Shown: positions 27,831 to 36,072 of the stretch, piece after piece
Position numbering within the stretch: position 1 is the stretch's first letter
How the letters are laid out: the number at the start of each line of letters is the position of its first letter
Assembly: GCF_003860345.1 (NCBI RefSeq)
Contig: NZ_CP034179.1
Span: 1,906,001 to 1,970,000 of the forward strand
Source: Caenibius tardaugens NBRC 16725
Lineage (GTDB): Bacteria > Pseudomonadota > Alphaproteobacteria > Sphingomonadales > Sphingomonadaceae
Direction of reading: 5' to 3'
DNA: 64,000 nt
Notes under the pieces: generated by a model
What the model saw: the letters and a program-made list of their open reading frames with translations, nothing else
What the model was told of the DNA's origin: nothing
Database searches by the model: none
Program-made: the position numbers and the translations under genes

Positions 27831-28387
27831 AGCAGGCGTTTGCACTGGAAAACGATCAGAAACGCCATTGCCCTCTCGATACCTTCCCTCTGAACGTCAC
27901 TCGGCTAACGTCAGTTGTCAGCCTCACGCTTTCTGCTGTGATCGATGACGCCGAGTGCCATGATTGACGCTTTATGACGGTTTTGTCGTGGATGTGCCGG
28001 AAACACAGGTGCGCTCCCAATGTCGGCTATTGCTGCTTCGGCGCTCTGGAGCGGGCAGACAGCAAAGTCGGCGGCTGCCGATCAGAGCCAGTCGTTCGCC
28101 AGTCGGATTTTGAACGGCGGTTTCTGACACAACTTGCCATTCGCCGCTCGCGAAGCCGCGAGGCAGCAACGCGCCCCAAAGTCGCTCATTCGATTGGACT
28201 TACCAAAGCCTGAAAGCTGCCATGCGAGGGTGGCCAGTTGTCAGGCCTCGTAACGACTTTTCCTGACCGCCATCGTCAAACTGATCTAACGATGTAGCTT
28301 GAAGCTGGCCATTAATAGAGGCTGGTGGACACAACGAGACTCGACTTTGGTGAGCCGATATGTTGCCTTTTGAACCTGGAGGGGGCC
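27831..28387. other. Intergenic region between the two candidate defence modules
   Basis: About 560 bases with no gene I can support. It is less GC-rich than its neighbours and contains scattered short inverted repeats but no strong terminator. The last ~130 bases should carry the promoter of the NdpA-Rel pair. A good ribosome-binding site (CCTGGAGGGGGCC) lies directly before ATG 28388. Confidence 0.5.
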
Positions 28388-29443
28388 ATGCCACTAGAAA
28401 ATCTGACGATTCGTCGCGCGAGCTTGCACGAAGTTCATCGCCGTGGTGACGATCGTAACATTGTGCCTCCGACGTATGCCACCGAACTTTTCGAGTTGAA
28501 TGCCGCTGGTCTCGCGACTTTTCAGAAACGAGTCCAACAGGCTTTCCAGAGCGACGCCAAGTGCCTCCGCATGACGATTAACGCGCATGCCGCGGGCTCA
28601 GTCGCGGCGATCGGCGTTGACCTGATTGCCGCGAACGACGCGGATTTCGTGACCCAATCGCAGGCAATGGCGGATCTTCTTGCAGCTGCGCAGACTTCTC
28701 GCGGATACCCAGGCGGCCTGGTCGTAACGTTCGACGGAACTGTGGGGCACCCGGTGCGACGCTTCTTCGGCATCATGAAAGCCGAGATGCATGAGGCGTT
28801 TCTGAAAGGCGAGAATCTGCAGGCCAGTTTTGTGGACAGCGTCTTTCTCAGCCCGAAGACGAAGCTTTACAAGATCGGACTGTTCGTTGCTGCGGATGAG
28901 CCGCCTCGGGCGCTCCCCGGGGGCTGGAACGCGACCGTATACGACAGTCAGTTGACTGCGGCGGCCCGCGACGGCGCGGCACTTTATTTCCACGAGACGT
29001 TCCTCGGCCTAGCGTTTCCAGAAAACAGCGCCCAGCAAACTAAGCACTTCTACCAGAAGACGCGTGAGTTCATCGCCTCGGCGGCGCTGCCTGAGGAAGA
29101 GAAGGTTGATCTCTACAACGGTCTATATTCCTATTTGAAGCTCGACCGCGAGCCGACCGTTCAGGTGGCCACATTCGCCGAGCGCTTCATGTCGGAGGAA
29201 GTCGGGGACGACTATCAGCGACACATGCGCCGCGAGCGATTTCCTGAGGAGGCGATCCAGAAAGACATATCCGAAATCGCCGGTGGGATGCGCATCCGCA
29301 AGCTGCGGTTTGGTGGGCAGATTACCTTGTCGGGCCCGGCGCAGGCGATCAGCGATCAGGTGCAGGTCACACCGATCGATGGCCCGGAAGGGGAGCAGTG
29401 GACCCAGATCACCGTTCACAGTCGGCTGGAAAGCCAGCAGTGA
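28388..29443 (+). CDS. NdpA/YejK-like nucleoid-associated protein
   Basis: A 351-residue protein that I align by eye to the 37-kDa nucleoid-associated family (E. coli YejK). GGLVVTFDGT and RFFGIMKAE (109-132) match the YejK central strands. ALYFHETFLGLAFPENSAQQ (198-217) matches YejK's FFMDFLGASEGLNAKAQ. FYQKTREFIASAALPEEEK (221-239) and the RERFPEEAIQKDISEIAGG segment near 282-300 match the C-terminal part. The strong Shine-Dalgarno supports ATG 28388 over an upstream GTG. Its stop overlaps the GTG start of the RelA/SpoT-like gene. Probably DNA- or nucleoid-binding; a sensor or partner role in the pair is inferred. Confidence 0.75.
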   Translation: MPLENLTIRRASLHEVHRRGDDRNIVPPTYATELFELNAAGLATFQKRVQQAFQSDAKCLRMTINAHAAGSVAAIGVDLIAANDADFVTQSQAMADLLAAAQTSRGYPGGLVVTFDGTVGHPVRRFFGIMKAEMHEAFLKGENLQASFVDSVFLSPKTKLYKIGLFVAADEPPRALPGGWNATVYDSQLTAAARDGAALYFHETFLGLAFPENSAQQTKHFYQKTREFIASAALPEEEKVDLYNGLYSYLKLDREPTVQVATFAERFMSEEVGDDYQRHMRRERFPEEAIQKDISEIAGGMRIRKLRFGGQITLSGPAQAISDQVQVTPIDGPEGEQWTQITVHSRLESQQ

Positions 29444-30426
29444 CAAAGGAAGACGCGTTCTTAGCCAGATGGCAGGAGGAACGTGCCGCGTATTTGGCCT
29501 GGGGACAGCACATTTCGTTGGTGATCACCGAGGCGTTGATCCCGGTTATCGCGCCGGTCAGCGTCGGCTACTTTCTCAAGGCGCCGCCGGCGCCGCGCCT
29601 TAAGGACGATCAGAAGCTTGTTGAGAAGGCCTTCTATCGAAACAAGCCATACGCCGATCCTTATAATGACATAACCGATAAGGTGGGCACCCGGTTCGTC
29701 GTGCTGTTGGGAACGCAGGTCAAGATTGTGACCGAGGTTCTGGAAGGGGTAGAGGGCTGGACATGGAGCCGGGATCGCGACTATGAAGAAGAACAGAGCA
29801 AGAACCCGGTGGCGTTCGAATATGCTGCCGTCCACTTTGTCGTCCGCCCTAACGCCGACACATTGGTGGGCGACATCTTGGTTCCCGCTGGCACGCCCTG
29901 TGAAGTGCAGGTCAAAACGATCTTGCAGCATGCCTACAGCGAGTTAACGCATGACACGATCTACAAGCCTCAGATCCAGGCAACACCGGTCATGCAGCGT
30001 AACGCGGCGAAGGCTATGGCGTTGCTGGAAGCTACCAATGACTACTTCGAGCGTGTGGCAACCGATGTTGCCGCCGCATTGAGTGCTGTGAGGGACATCA
30101 CCAACGAACTCTCCACCGTCTACCGCGACGTGATTGGTCTGGAGCCCAGCCCAACCCTGCTAGAGGGCCTACTGCTCGAGGCGTATGAACCAACCGCTGA
30201 AGGCGACTATGCCGATCGCGCCCGGGCGATGCTTCGGGAACGGCCGTTCTTAATCGAAAGCATCAAGGCTAAGGTCGCTGAGCGGAATCCAATTTTTTCT
30301 CAGCCGGCGGTGCTGCTGGCTTACATGGACGTCGTCGATCTCGGGAAGCGTGCTCTCCGTCGATGGCCCCTGACACCTGCGGAGATGGAGCCGATACTGT
30401 CGGATTTAGGTCAGACCATCCATTGA
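29440..30426 (+). CDS. RelA/SpoT-domain nucleotide (pyro)phosphotransferase
   Basis: A 328-residue protein with a single RelA/SpoT synthetase domain: ITDKVGTRFVVLL (78-90, catalytic Asp region), YAAVH (128-132, the guanine-stacking Tyr of the G-loop), CEVQVKTILQHAYSELTHDTIYK (154-176, Glu and Gln of the EVQ motif). There is no HD hydrolase and no TGS/ACT. The ~150-residue C-terminus is helical and unassigned. Its GTG start overlaps the stop of the NdpA-like gene (GTGA), so expression is coupled. It could make (p)ppGpp or (p)ppApp, or act as a toxic synthetase; the family includes toxin-antitoxin and anti-phage members. Confidence 0.82.
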   Translation: MTKEDAFLARWQEERAAYLAWGQHISLVITEALIPVIAPVSVGYFLKAPPAPRLKDDQKLVEKAFYRNKPYADPYNDITDKVGTRFVVLLGTQVKIVTEVLEGVEGWTWSRDRDYEEEQSKNPVAFEYAAVHFVVRPNADTLVGDILVPAGTPCEVQVKTILQHAYSELTHDTIYKPQIQATPVMQRNAAKAMALLEATNDYFERVATDVAAALSAVRDITNELSTVYRDVIGLEPSPTLLEGLLLEAYEPTAEGDYADRARAMLRERPFLIESIKAKVAERNPIFSQPAVLLAYMDVVDLGKRALRRWPLTPAEMEPILSDLGQTIH

Positions 30427-30530
30427 TCAACTGACGAACATCGCTTCGGCGATCGCCGCATCAATACACCGCGCGGCACCGGGACGTCGGTGCACGATTC
30501 ACGGCGACGTTGTAGGTGGCCGAACGCGCG

Positions 30531-30590
30531 AATGTCGGCTCGTGTCGGAAGCCGACATTTGACAAAGCGGGCGGTAATGGCCGCTTTGTC
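30531..30590. repeat. Two back-to-back perfect 10-bp hairpins
   Basis: AATGTCGGCT (30531-30540) pairs perfectly with AGCCGACATT (30550-30559). One base later GACAAAGCGG (30561-30570) pairs perfectly with CCGCTTTGTC (30581-30590). They lie between the rel-like gene and the convergent uspA gene. They may be a bidirectional terminator, a REP-like element or a recombination scar; there is no clear T-run. Confidence 0.7.
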
Positions 30591-30717
30591 CCAGACCAAG
30601 TCACTCAAGCACACCCATTTACCGATGAACGTAGGGCAAGTTTTGAAGGCTTCAGCTTGAGCCTCGAATGGCGGCTATGTCGGCGCGAGTGGCCAAACAA
30701 CTGTTGGCTCGCCTCTT

Positions 30718-31527
30718 CTATTTGCGCTCGCGAACCATCAGCACATCGACGTTGACGGCGGCGAGAAGCGCTTCGGCATGGCTACCGATGGTCGCGTGCG
30801 CGAAGCCACTGCGGCCATGCGTGCCGAGCACCAGCAGATCGGCGTTGGTTCTGGAAAGCTCCTGGATGACGACCGAGCTGATTTCGCCTTCGACGACATA
30901 GGCATCCAGCCGGGATCGAACGGGCGCATCAATGCTGGCCAGGAAAGCGTCCAATTCGTCCTGCGCCTCCGCCCGAACATCCGCCTTGATGTCATCGGAC
31001 TTGAGCCAGCCTTCATAGGGGACGTGAAAAGCATGGACCATCCTGATGGCGGCGTCGGGAAAGAGCGCGGCGGCCGCCAGCAGGGCGGCGCGCGAGCAGT
31101 CCGACAGATCCGTCGCGACCAGCAAATGACCGTAGGGCGCCACCGCGCGGCGACGCACGATCAGGACCGGCTGGTCGGCGTTGCGAATGATGTGATCGAC
31201 GGCGGTGCCGAGGAAATAGTCGCCGATGCTGTTGTAGCGCGCCACGCCCGTGACGATCAGGTCGCTTGCCCGCTCGGCTGCGATCGCCCCCAGAACCTTG
31301 GGCGCCGATCCCTTACGCACGACAAGTTCGTCGTGGCGCGCGGCATCCGGCAGTTCCGCCCGAAGGCGATCGCTGATCTCGGCCTCGTCGCCCTTGATTG
31401 ATTTCTCCAGCACATGCGCGATCGCCAGCGAACCTTGCCGCTGCTCGGCCAGTTGTATCGCGCGATCAAGCGGTCGATCCGATCGGGCGGTAAAATCGCT
31501 CGCCAGCAGAACTTCGAATTTCGCCAT
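30718..31527 (-). CDS. Universal stress protein, tandem UspA domains
   Basis: A 269-residue cytoplasmic protein with two UspA repeats. The second shows the ATP-binding type signature LLVLGTHGRSGFAHATIGSHAE near the C-terminus; the first shows DLIVTGVARYNSIGDYFLG with a deviating G-2x-G region. The ATG at 31527 begins the first beta strand (MAKFEVLLASDFT). It lies 16 bases downstream of nhaA and is probably cotranscribed, giving a stress-survival pair carried as ICE cargo. Confidence 0.9.
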   Translation of the reverse strand: MAKFEVLLASDFTARSDRPLDRAIQLAEQRQGSLAIAHVLEKSIKGDEAEISDRLRAELPDAARHDELVVRKGSAPKVLGAIAAERASDLIVTGVARYNSIGDYFLGTAVDHIIRNADQPVLIVRRRAVAPYGHLLVATDLSDCSRAALLAAAALFPDAAIRMVHAFHVPYEGWLKSDDIKADVRAEAQDELDAFLASIDAPVRSRLDAYVVEGEISSVVIQELSRTNADLLVLGTHGRSGFAHATIGSHAEALLAAVNVDVLMVRERK

Positions 31528-31543
31528 GACCCTTCCTTCCCGC

Positions 31544-32821
31544 TCAGCGTGGTTTCCGTTGCATATCGGACTCGATGGCCTCGACATCGCCGTCCCGTGC
31601 TATCTCGCCTGCTTGCGCGAGTTCTTCGCGGACGTGCCCGGCATCTAGCGGGGCAAAGCGCATCAGCGCGTATCCGATGAACGCCGCGAGCAGCGAGCCG
31701 CCCAGCGTACCGAGCTTGGCTTCCTCCACAAGCAGCGGATCGCTGAACGCCAGCCCGCCGATGAACAGGCTCATGGTGAAACCGATGCCGCAGATGACGG
31801 CCACGGCATAGATTTGCAGCCAGGTCGCGCCGCGCGGCTTGGCTGCAAAGCCTGATTTGACGGCGAGCCAGACGGCCGCGAAAATGCCGAGCTGCTTTCC
31901 GATAAACAGACCCGCCGCGATACCGATCGGCATCGGCGACAGGATTTCGTCGAGCGTGAGCCCGCCAAGCGCGACGCCGGCATTGGCAAAGCCGAACAGC
32001 GGCACGATGAAGAAGGCCACCGGCGCATTGAGCGCGTGTTCCAGCTTGTGGAGCGGGGAATGTGATGCATCCGGCGCGCCGGGTGTCCTGACAATCGGGA
32101 TGGCAAAGGCGGCGAGCACGCCCGCGATGGTCGCATGAACGCCCGACAGCAGCACCGCGAACCACAGCAGGCCGAAGCCTAGCAGATAGATGGGCAGCGA
32201 GCGAACGCCGAAGCGGTTGAGCGCGAACATCCCGGCAAGAATCACGACCGCCGCCAGCAATGCGGGGATGACGAGACCTGACGTATAGAAGAGCGCGATG
32301 ATCGCAACCGCGCCCATGTCGTCGACGATCGCTACGGTTACAAGGAACAGCTTGAGGGAGGTCGGCGCCCGGGGGCCCAGAAGCGCCAGCACCCCGATCG
32401 CGAACGCAATGTCCGTAGCGGCGGGGATAGCCCAGCCATTTATCAGGGTGGGATCACCGCCGGTAACGAGCAGATAGACCGCCGCTGGCGCCGCCATGCC
32501 TGCGATGGCCGCGAGTACCGGCAGCCGTCGCTGATCCCAGGTAGAGAGGCGCCCATCGACCAGCTCACGTTTGATTTCCAGCCCCACGAACAGGAAGAAG
32601 ATCGCCATCAGGCCATCATTGATCCAGTGAAGGACCGAAAGCCCGCCTACATAGCAGTGCAGCGTGTCGAAATAGCTTCCCGCGAAGGGAGAATTGGCGA
32701 TCAACATCGCGAGCAGCGCCGCGACCATCAGGACGATGCCGCCCGCCGACGCGCTTTCCATGAACCGGCGGACAGCCGAGACAAGCCCGCCGTTAGACGA
32801 AGAAGAATGTGACAATGCCAT
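31544..32821 (-). CDS. nhaA: Na+/H+ antiporter NhaA
   Basis: A 425-residue inner-membrane antiporter exchanging Na+ for protons for pH and salt homeostasis. Family landmarks: DGLMAIFFLFVGLEIKREL, AIPAATDIAFAIGVLALLG, and VAIVDDMGAVAIIAL with the paired ion-binding aspartates (equivalent to D163/D164 in E. coli NhaA). The C-terminal hydrophilic tail is extended. ATG at 32821 is chosen; the upstream in-frame extension is not NhaA-like. Located in the ICE cargo upstream of uspA. Confidence 0.95.
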   Translation of the reverse strand: MALSHSSSSNGGLVSAVRRFMESASAGGIVLMVAALLAMLIANSPFAGSYFDTLHCYVGGLSVLHWINDGLMAIFFLFVGLEIKRELVDGRLSTWDQRRLPVLAAIAGMAAPAAVYLLVTGGDPTLINGWAIPAATDIAFAIGVLALLGPRAPTSLKLFLVTVAIVDDMGAVAIIALFYTSGLVIPALLAAVVILAGMFALNRFGVRSLPIYLLGFGLLWFAVLLSGVHATIAGVLAAFAIPIVRTPGAPDASHSPLHKLEHALNAPVAFFIVPLFGFANAGVALGGLTLDEILSPMPIGIAAGLFIGKQLGIFAAVWLAVKSGFAAKPRGATWLQIYAVAVICGIGFTMSLFIGGLAFSDPLLVEEAKLGTLGGSLLAAFIGYALMRFAPLDAGHVREELAQAGEIARDGDVEAIESDMQRKPR

Positions 32822-33175
32822 GGAGCGCGCACTCCCGGAAGAAGGTTTTAGCCATTCTCCGTATTCGAGCGCAAAGCCCGGGCGCACGCAGCACACGCCT
32901 ACGTTCCTAAGTAGATAACTCTACCGGTAGTTGCAATAATATCCGTCAATCCAAGGGGGTCGCGATCATTTGAGTGCTGCCCTATGCCGTGATTTGTTGC
33001 TCTGTGTGAAAGCACGGTCGGTTTCGGGACTTCGATCTGCGTAGCTAAGCGCCAGCTATGTTGGCGAGAGCCGCGATCAGCTGGCGAAGGCTTTAGTGAG
33101 GAGCGACGACCGCTTGCGGACCGTGACCGTTTGACGAAGAATAAGTCGGCATAGCGCGCAAGAGGCAGAACGGGA
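32822..33175. other. Intergenic region upstream of nhaA
   Basis: About 350 bases with no supported gene. An AT-rich part near 32905-32950 is the likely nhaA promoter region. The rest shows short imperfect palindromes only (for example CGCCA...TGGCG near 33049-33064). Confidence 0.45.
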
Positions 33176-33403
33176 ATGACTGACGAACCAACGCCCAGGA
33201 TCGAATATCATCGAGACGGCACAGTTTGTGCCAAGGGTCAGGTGTTGGACGACCAGCTTCACGGCTACTGGAGGTGGTATCGCAAGGATGGCACCTTGAA
33301 ACGCACCGGCGAGTTTGATCGTGGTCAGCAGGTGGGCGAATGGACGACATATGATGCCACCGGTACTCCGTACAAGGTAACTCGAATGAAACCTGTTAGC
33401 TGA
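33176..33403 (+). CDS. Small MORN/YwqK-like repeat protein
   Basis: A 75-residue protein built of short beta-hairpin repeats: IEYHRDGTVCAKGQ, LHGYWRWYRKDGTLKRTGEF and QVGEWTTYDATG. The G-x-W-x-x-Y-x-x-x-G spacing is that of MORN/YwqK-type repeats found in small 'antitoxin-like' proteins. No partner toxin is adjacent. The function is unknown. Confidence 0.6.
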   Translation: MTDEPTPRIEYHRDGTVCAKGQVLDDQLHGYWRWYRKDGTLKRTGEFDRGQQVGEWTTYDATGTPYKVTRMKPVS

Positions 33404-33622
33404 AGATGCACCCCGCAAAAGCGTCAGCGTAAGCGAGATGAACGACCGACCGCTTTCGTGTAACGGCAGGTTATGTCGCTATGTCCGCTCTGTCGGCGAT
33501 TTCTGCCCGAAACGGTGTTCCTCGATTTGGTTGGAGCCGTGATGCAAGCATGCGATAAATCACATGCTTGCCGACCACCGGTTATCCGTTTGGTTACACC
33601 AATCAGATTTGACGTTCCAGAA

Positions 33623-33898
33623 TCAGCCGTTCAGCTTGTCTTTCACTGCTTTCGCGGGGGTGAAGGTGAGCTTCCTCGACGCCTTGATGGTCATCGTTTC
33701 GCCGGTTGCGGGATTGCGGCCCTCGCGTTCCGGGCTGTCCTTCACCTTGAATTTGCCGAAGCCATTGAGCGAGATTTCCTCGCCCTTCGCCGCCGCGTCA
33801 CCAATCGCGACAAAGACACCGTCAACCAGCTTCTTTGCGTCAGCCTTGGTGATGCCGTGATCAGCGGCCAGCTTATCGGCAAGTTCAGCGTTATTCAT
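33623..33898 (-). CDS. HU family DNA-binding protein
   Basis: A 91-residue histone-like protein with the family signature GFGKFKVKDSPEREGRNPATGE (beta arm with the intercalating Pro region) and a typical N-terminus MNNAELADKLAADHGITKADA. ATG 33898 has AAGGA nine bases upstream; ATG 33904 is an alternative. It bends and compacts DNA. An extra HU carried next to the ICE DUF932/RepA region could assist excision, replication or transfer; that is inference. Confidence 0.92.
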   Translation of the reverse strand: MNNAELADKLAADHGITKADAKKLVDGVFVAIGDAAAKGEEISLNGFGKFKVKDSPEREGRNPATGETMTIKASRKLTFTPAKAVKDKLNG

Positions 33899-34244
33899 GA
33901 GCATTCTTCCTTCAATTTGAAACCTGGTCGACCGGCATAACCGCAACCGCAGGCCGCGTCACCGAATAGTCACACGTTCCGTGGCGACCAGAGTGATGAT
34001 GGCCCCGCTTGCGCGGGCGTCAGATTTTCGGGGCGCCGCGCCAACACGGCGCGGAACTTGGGGCGCTGCCCCCGGCGCACTGCGAAGTCGTTTCCGCCCA
34101 GCTTCCTTCACGCTTCGCGCTTCGTGCAGCCGGTTCCCCGCGAAACGGCTTACTTCGTTTGCACCCCCGGTCTCGCCGACGGGCAGGGTTTCAGCGCGGC
34201 ATCTCCGCTGCGCGGAAACCCAAGCCACAAGGAAGGTAAGACCC
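33899..34244 (+). promoter_or_regulatory. GC-rich hairpin leader of the DUF932 gene
   Basis: About 345 bases between divergent genes. CCGCGCC-AACAC-GGCGCGG forms a perfect stem at 34036-34054. GGGTTTC (34186-34192) pairs with GAAACCC (34215-34221), enclosing an inner CAGCG/CGCTG stem, ending 23 bases before ATG 34245. A good ribosome-binding site (AAGGAAGG) follows. The layout resembles the long leaders of the parB-like and DUF736 genes. Confidence 0.5.
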
Positions 34245-35087
34245 ATGAGCATTCACCGCCTCGCCACCCGGTTCGGCCGCAACGCGCACCAGATCAGCGG
34301 ACGCGAACCGCTCGACAATGAAGCGCTCTATCGCCACGTCCCATCCATCTTTGCCCGTGAAGCCCATGGCAGCCGGTCGGATCGCTATGTCTATGTTCCG
34401 ACCATCGACATTGTGGAGGGATTGCGCCGCGAAGGATGGTTCCCGTTCTTCGCCGTTCAGTCATGCCCCCGCGACGGATCGCGCCACGGCCATGCCAAGC
34501 ACATGTTGCGCCTGCGCCGGGATGAAGGGATGGGCAAGCCCGAGGCTGCCGAGGTCATTATCGTCAACAGTCATGACGGGACCAGCGCCTATCAGATGTT
34601 CGCCGGAATGCTGCGTTTCGTCTGCACCAACAGCATGATCGCGGGCGAGCGGTTCGAGGAGGTTCGCGTACCGCACAAGGGCAATATTCAGGACGATATC
34701 ATCGAAGGTGTCTACACCGTGGCCGAGGACTTCCCGCGCCTGATCGATGCGAGCGAGACGATGAAGGACATCCAGCTTTCGACCGACGAACAGCGCTTGC
34801 TTGGCGAGGTCAGCCTTGTCGCCCGCTATGGCGAGGACGAAAGCCCATTGCGGCCAGACCAGATCATTCAGCCACGCCGCCGCGAAGATATCGGCAGCAG
34901 CCTGTGGACCACGTTCAACGTGATACAGGAGAACGTCATCAAGGGCGGGCTGCATGGCCGCAAACAAAATGCCGAAGGCCGCATGCGCCGCAGCCGTTCC
35001 CGCCCCATCAACGGCATCGATCAGAATGTGACGCTTAACCGAGCTCTCTGGACGCTGGCCGAAGGCATGCAGCGCCTGAAATCCTGA
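34245..35087 (+). CDS. DUF932 family ICE/plasmid protein
   Basis: A 280-residue DUF932 protein, a family found mainly on plasmids, phages and ICEs. Diagnostic segments: YRHVPSIFAREAHGSRSDRYVYVPT, EVIIVNSHDGTSAYQM, RFVCTNSMIAGERFEEVRVPHKG and LWTTFNVIQENVIKGGL. Biochemical function is unknown; it may help establishment in a new host, as it sits in the leading part of the backbone. Strong Shine-Dalgarno; followed by a clear terminator. Confidence 0.9.
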   Translation: MSIHRLATRFGRNAHQISGREPLDNEALYRHVPSIFAREAHGSRSDRYVYVPTIDIVEGLRREGWFPFFAVQSCPRDGSRHGHAKHMLRLRRDEGMGKPEAAEVIIVNSHDGTSAYQMFAGMLRFVCTNSMIAGERFEEVRVPHKGNIQDDIIEGVYTVAEDFPRLIDASETMKDIQLSTDEQRLLGEVSLVARYGEDESPLRPDQIIQPRRREDIGSSLWTTFNVIQENVIKGGLHGRKQNAEGRMRRSRSRPINGIDQNVTLNRALWTLAEGMQRLKS

Positions 35088-35098
35088 CAGGCGTAAAT

Positions 35099-35129
35099 CC
35101 GTAGAGCCGGATTTTCGGCTCTACGGTTT
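35099..35129 (+). terminator. Rho-independent terminator of the DUF932 gene
   Basis: CCGTAGAGCC (35099-35108) pairs perfectly with GGCTCTACGG (35117-35126) and is followed by TTT, 11 bases after the stop codon. Confidence 0.8.
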
Positions 35130-35168
35130 GCCATAACAATTGCGGGAAGCATCCATCCCAAAACGACG

Positions 35169-35199
35169 GCGGCCGCGCTCCCATAGGTCGCGCGGCCGC
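35169..35199. repeat. Perfect 10-bp GC hairpin after the DUF932 terminator
   Basis: GCGGCCGCGC (35169-35178) is perfectly complementary to GCGCGGCCGC (35190-35199). Related in sequence to the hairpin at 19555-19577, which also sits just after a terminator. Confidence 0.6.
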
Positions 35200-35287
35200 A
35201 GTATTTGTTTAACTGCGGGGATACGTGGATACGATTCCCTAGTATATTGGGTGGTCATGAGTTAGGCAGAGCGGCGACGTCCCCCGC

Positions 35288-35500
35288 ATGAACTTGCGGG
35301 GAATCGTCGCCACTAATTTACGGCATTTGCGCCATGCGAAGGGCTTGTCGCAGGAGGAACTGGCGGACCGTGCAGGCATCAACCGCAACTATATCGGTAT
35401 GCTGGAACGCGAAGAGAATGCAGCGACGGTCGATATGCTTGAGCGTATCGCCATCGTTCTCGAAACGGATCCGATCGAGTTCTTTCGCCGCCAAAGCTAA
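35288..35500 (+). CDS. XRE-family helix-turn-helix regulator
   Basis: A 70-residue single-domain Cro/CI-type repressor. The HTH is KGLSQEELADRAGINRNYIGMLERE (residues 19-43), followed by the typical VDMLERIAIVLETDPIEFF. There is no clear Shine-Dalgarno, so the mRNA may be near-leaderless. Its position before the DUF2285, AlpA-like and RepA genes suggests it controls the ICE maintenance or transfer module. Confidence 0.9.
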   Translation: MNLRGIVATNLRHLRHAKGLSQEELADRAGINRNYIGMLEREENAATVDMLERIAIVLETDPIEFFRRQS

Positions 35501-35650
35501 ATCTTGCGATTTGGCGCTTCAGGGTCTTTCCGGCAACCCGGCCGGGCGCTGGGGCTCCGCAATGATCGGCGAATCTTGTTCCATTCCCGGTATAATCGGG
35601 CCACAGCTCTGGGCGAAGCGACAAGTCATTGCTCGCAGTGGTCCGGTTTG

Positions 35651-35914
35651 ATGACCATTCCGCCTTTCGATGATCGACCGCCTGAGACGTTACGGGTCAA
35701 CAGCTATGACGAACGCCATTTCGTTACCTATCTGCGGCTGCTGGATGCCGACGCCGAAGGCGCGGACTGGCAGGAAATCGTCACTGTAATCTTCGGTCTA
35801 GACGCTCGGACCGAGTCAAATCGCGCAAGGATCGTCTATGAATCCCACCTCGCACGCGCCAAATGGATGACCGAGGTGGGCTACCGCCACCTTCTCGAAC
35901 CACGCCTGCAATAA
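35651..35914 (+). CDS. DUF2285 domain small DNA-binding-like protein
   Basis: An 87-residue protein matching the DUF2285 type found in conjugative elements: YDERHFVTYLRLLDADAEGADWQEIVTVIFG, then SHLARAKWMTEVGYRHLL, the helical C-terminal signature. ATG 35651 is chosen. Probably a DNA-binding regulator; the exact role is unknown. The longer gene that follows carries a second DUF2285 domain. Confidence 0.75.
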   Translation: MTIPPFDDRPPETLRVNSYDERHFVTYLRLLDADAEGADWQEIVTVIFGLDARTESNRARIVYESHLARAKWMTEVGYRHLLEPRLQ

Positions 35915-36072
35915 GGCTCCTGTCTTCGTCGAGATAATCATGAGTTGCATGGCGCGAGAGGTTAGCCCGCCAAGCGGCGGATTTGCGCGGCTGCGCGGTA
36001 CTTCTTCCCCGCCGCCGCCCAGGCAAGCTCGTAGGTCTTGACCCGAAGAAGCGGGAAACAGGGAGAGGTGCG

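Noticed and set aside
27831-28387. Search for a CRISPR array or small RNA between the two defence-like modules
   Set aside because: No regularly spaced direct repeats and no stable hairpin-terminator pair were seen here or elsewhere in the window.
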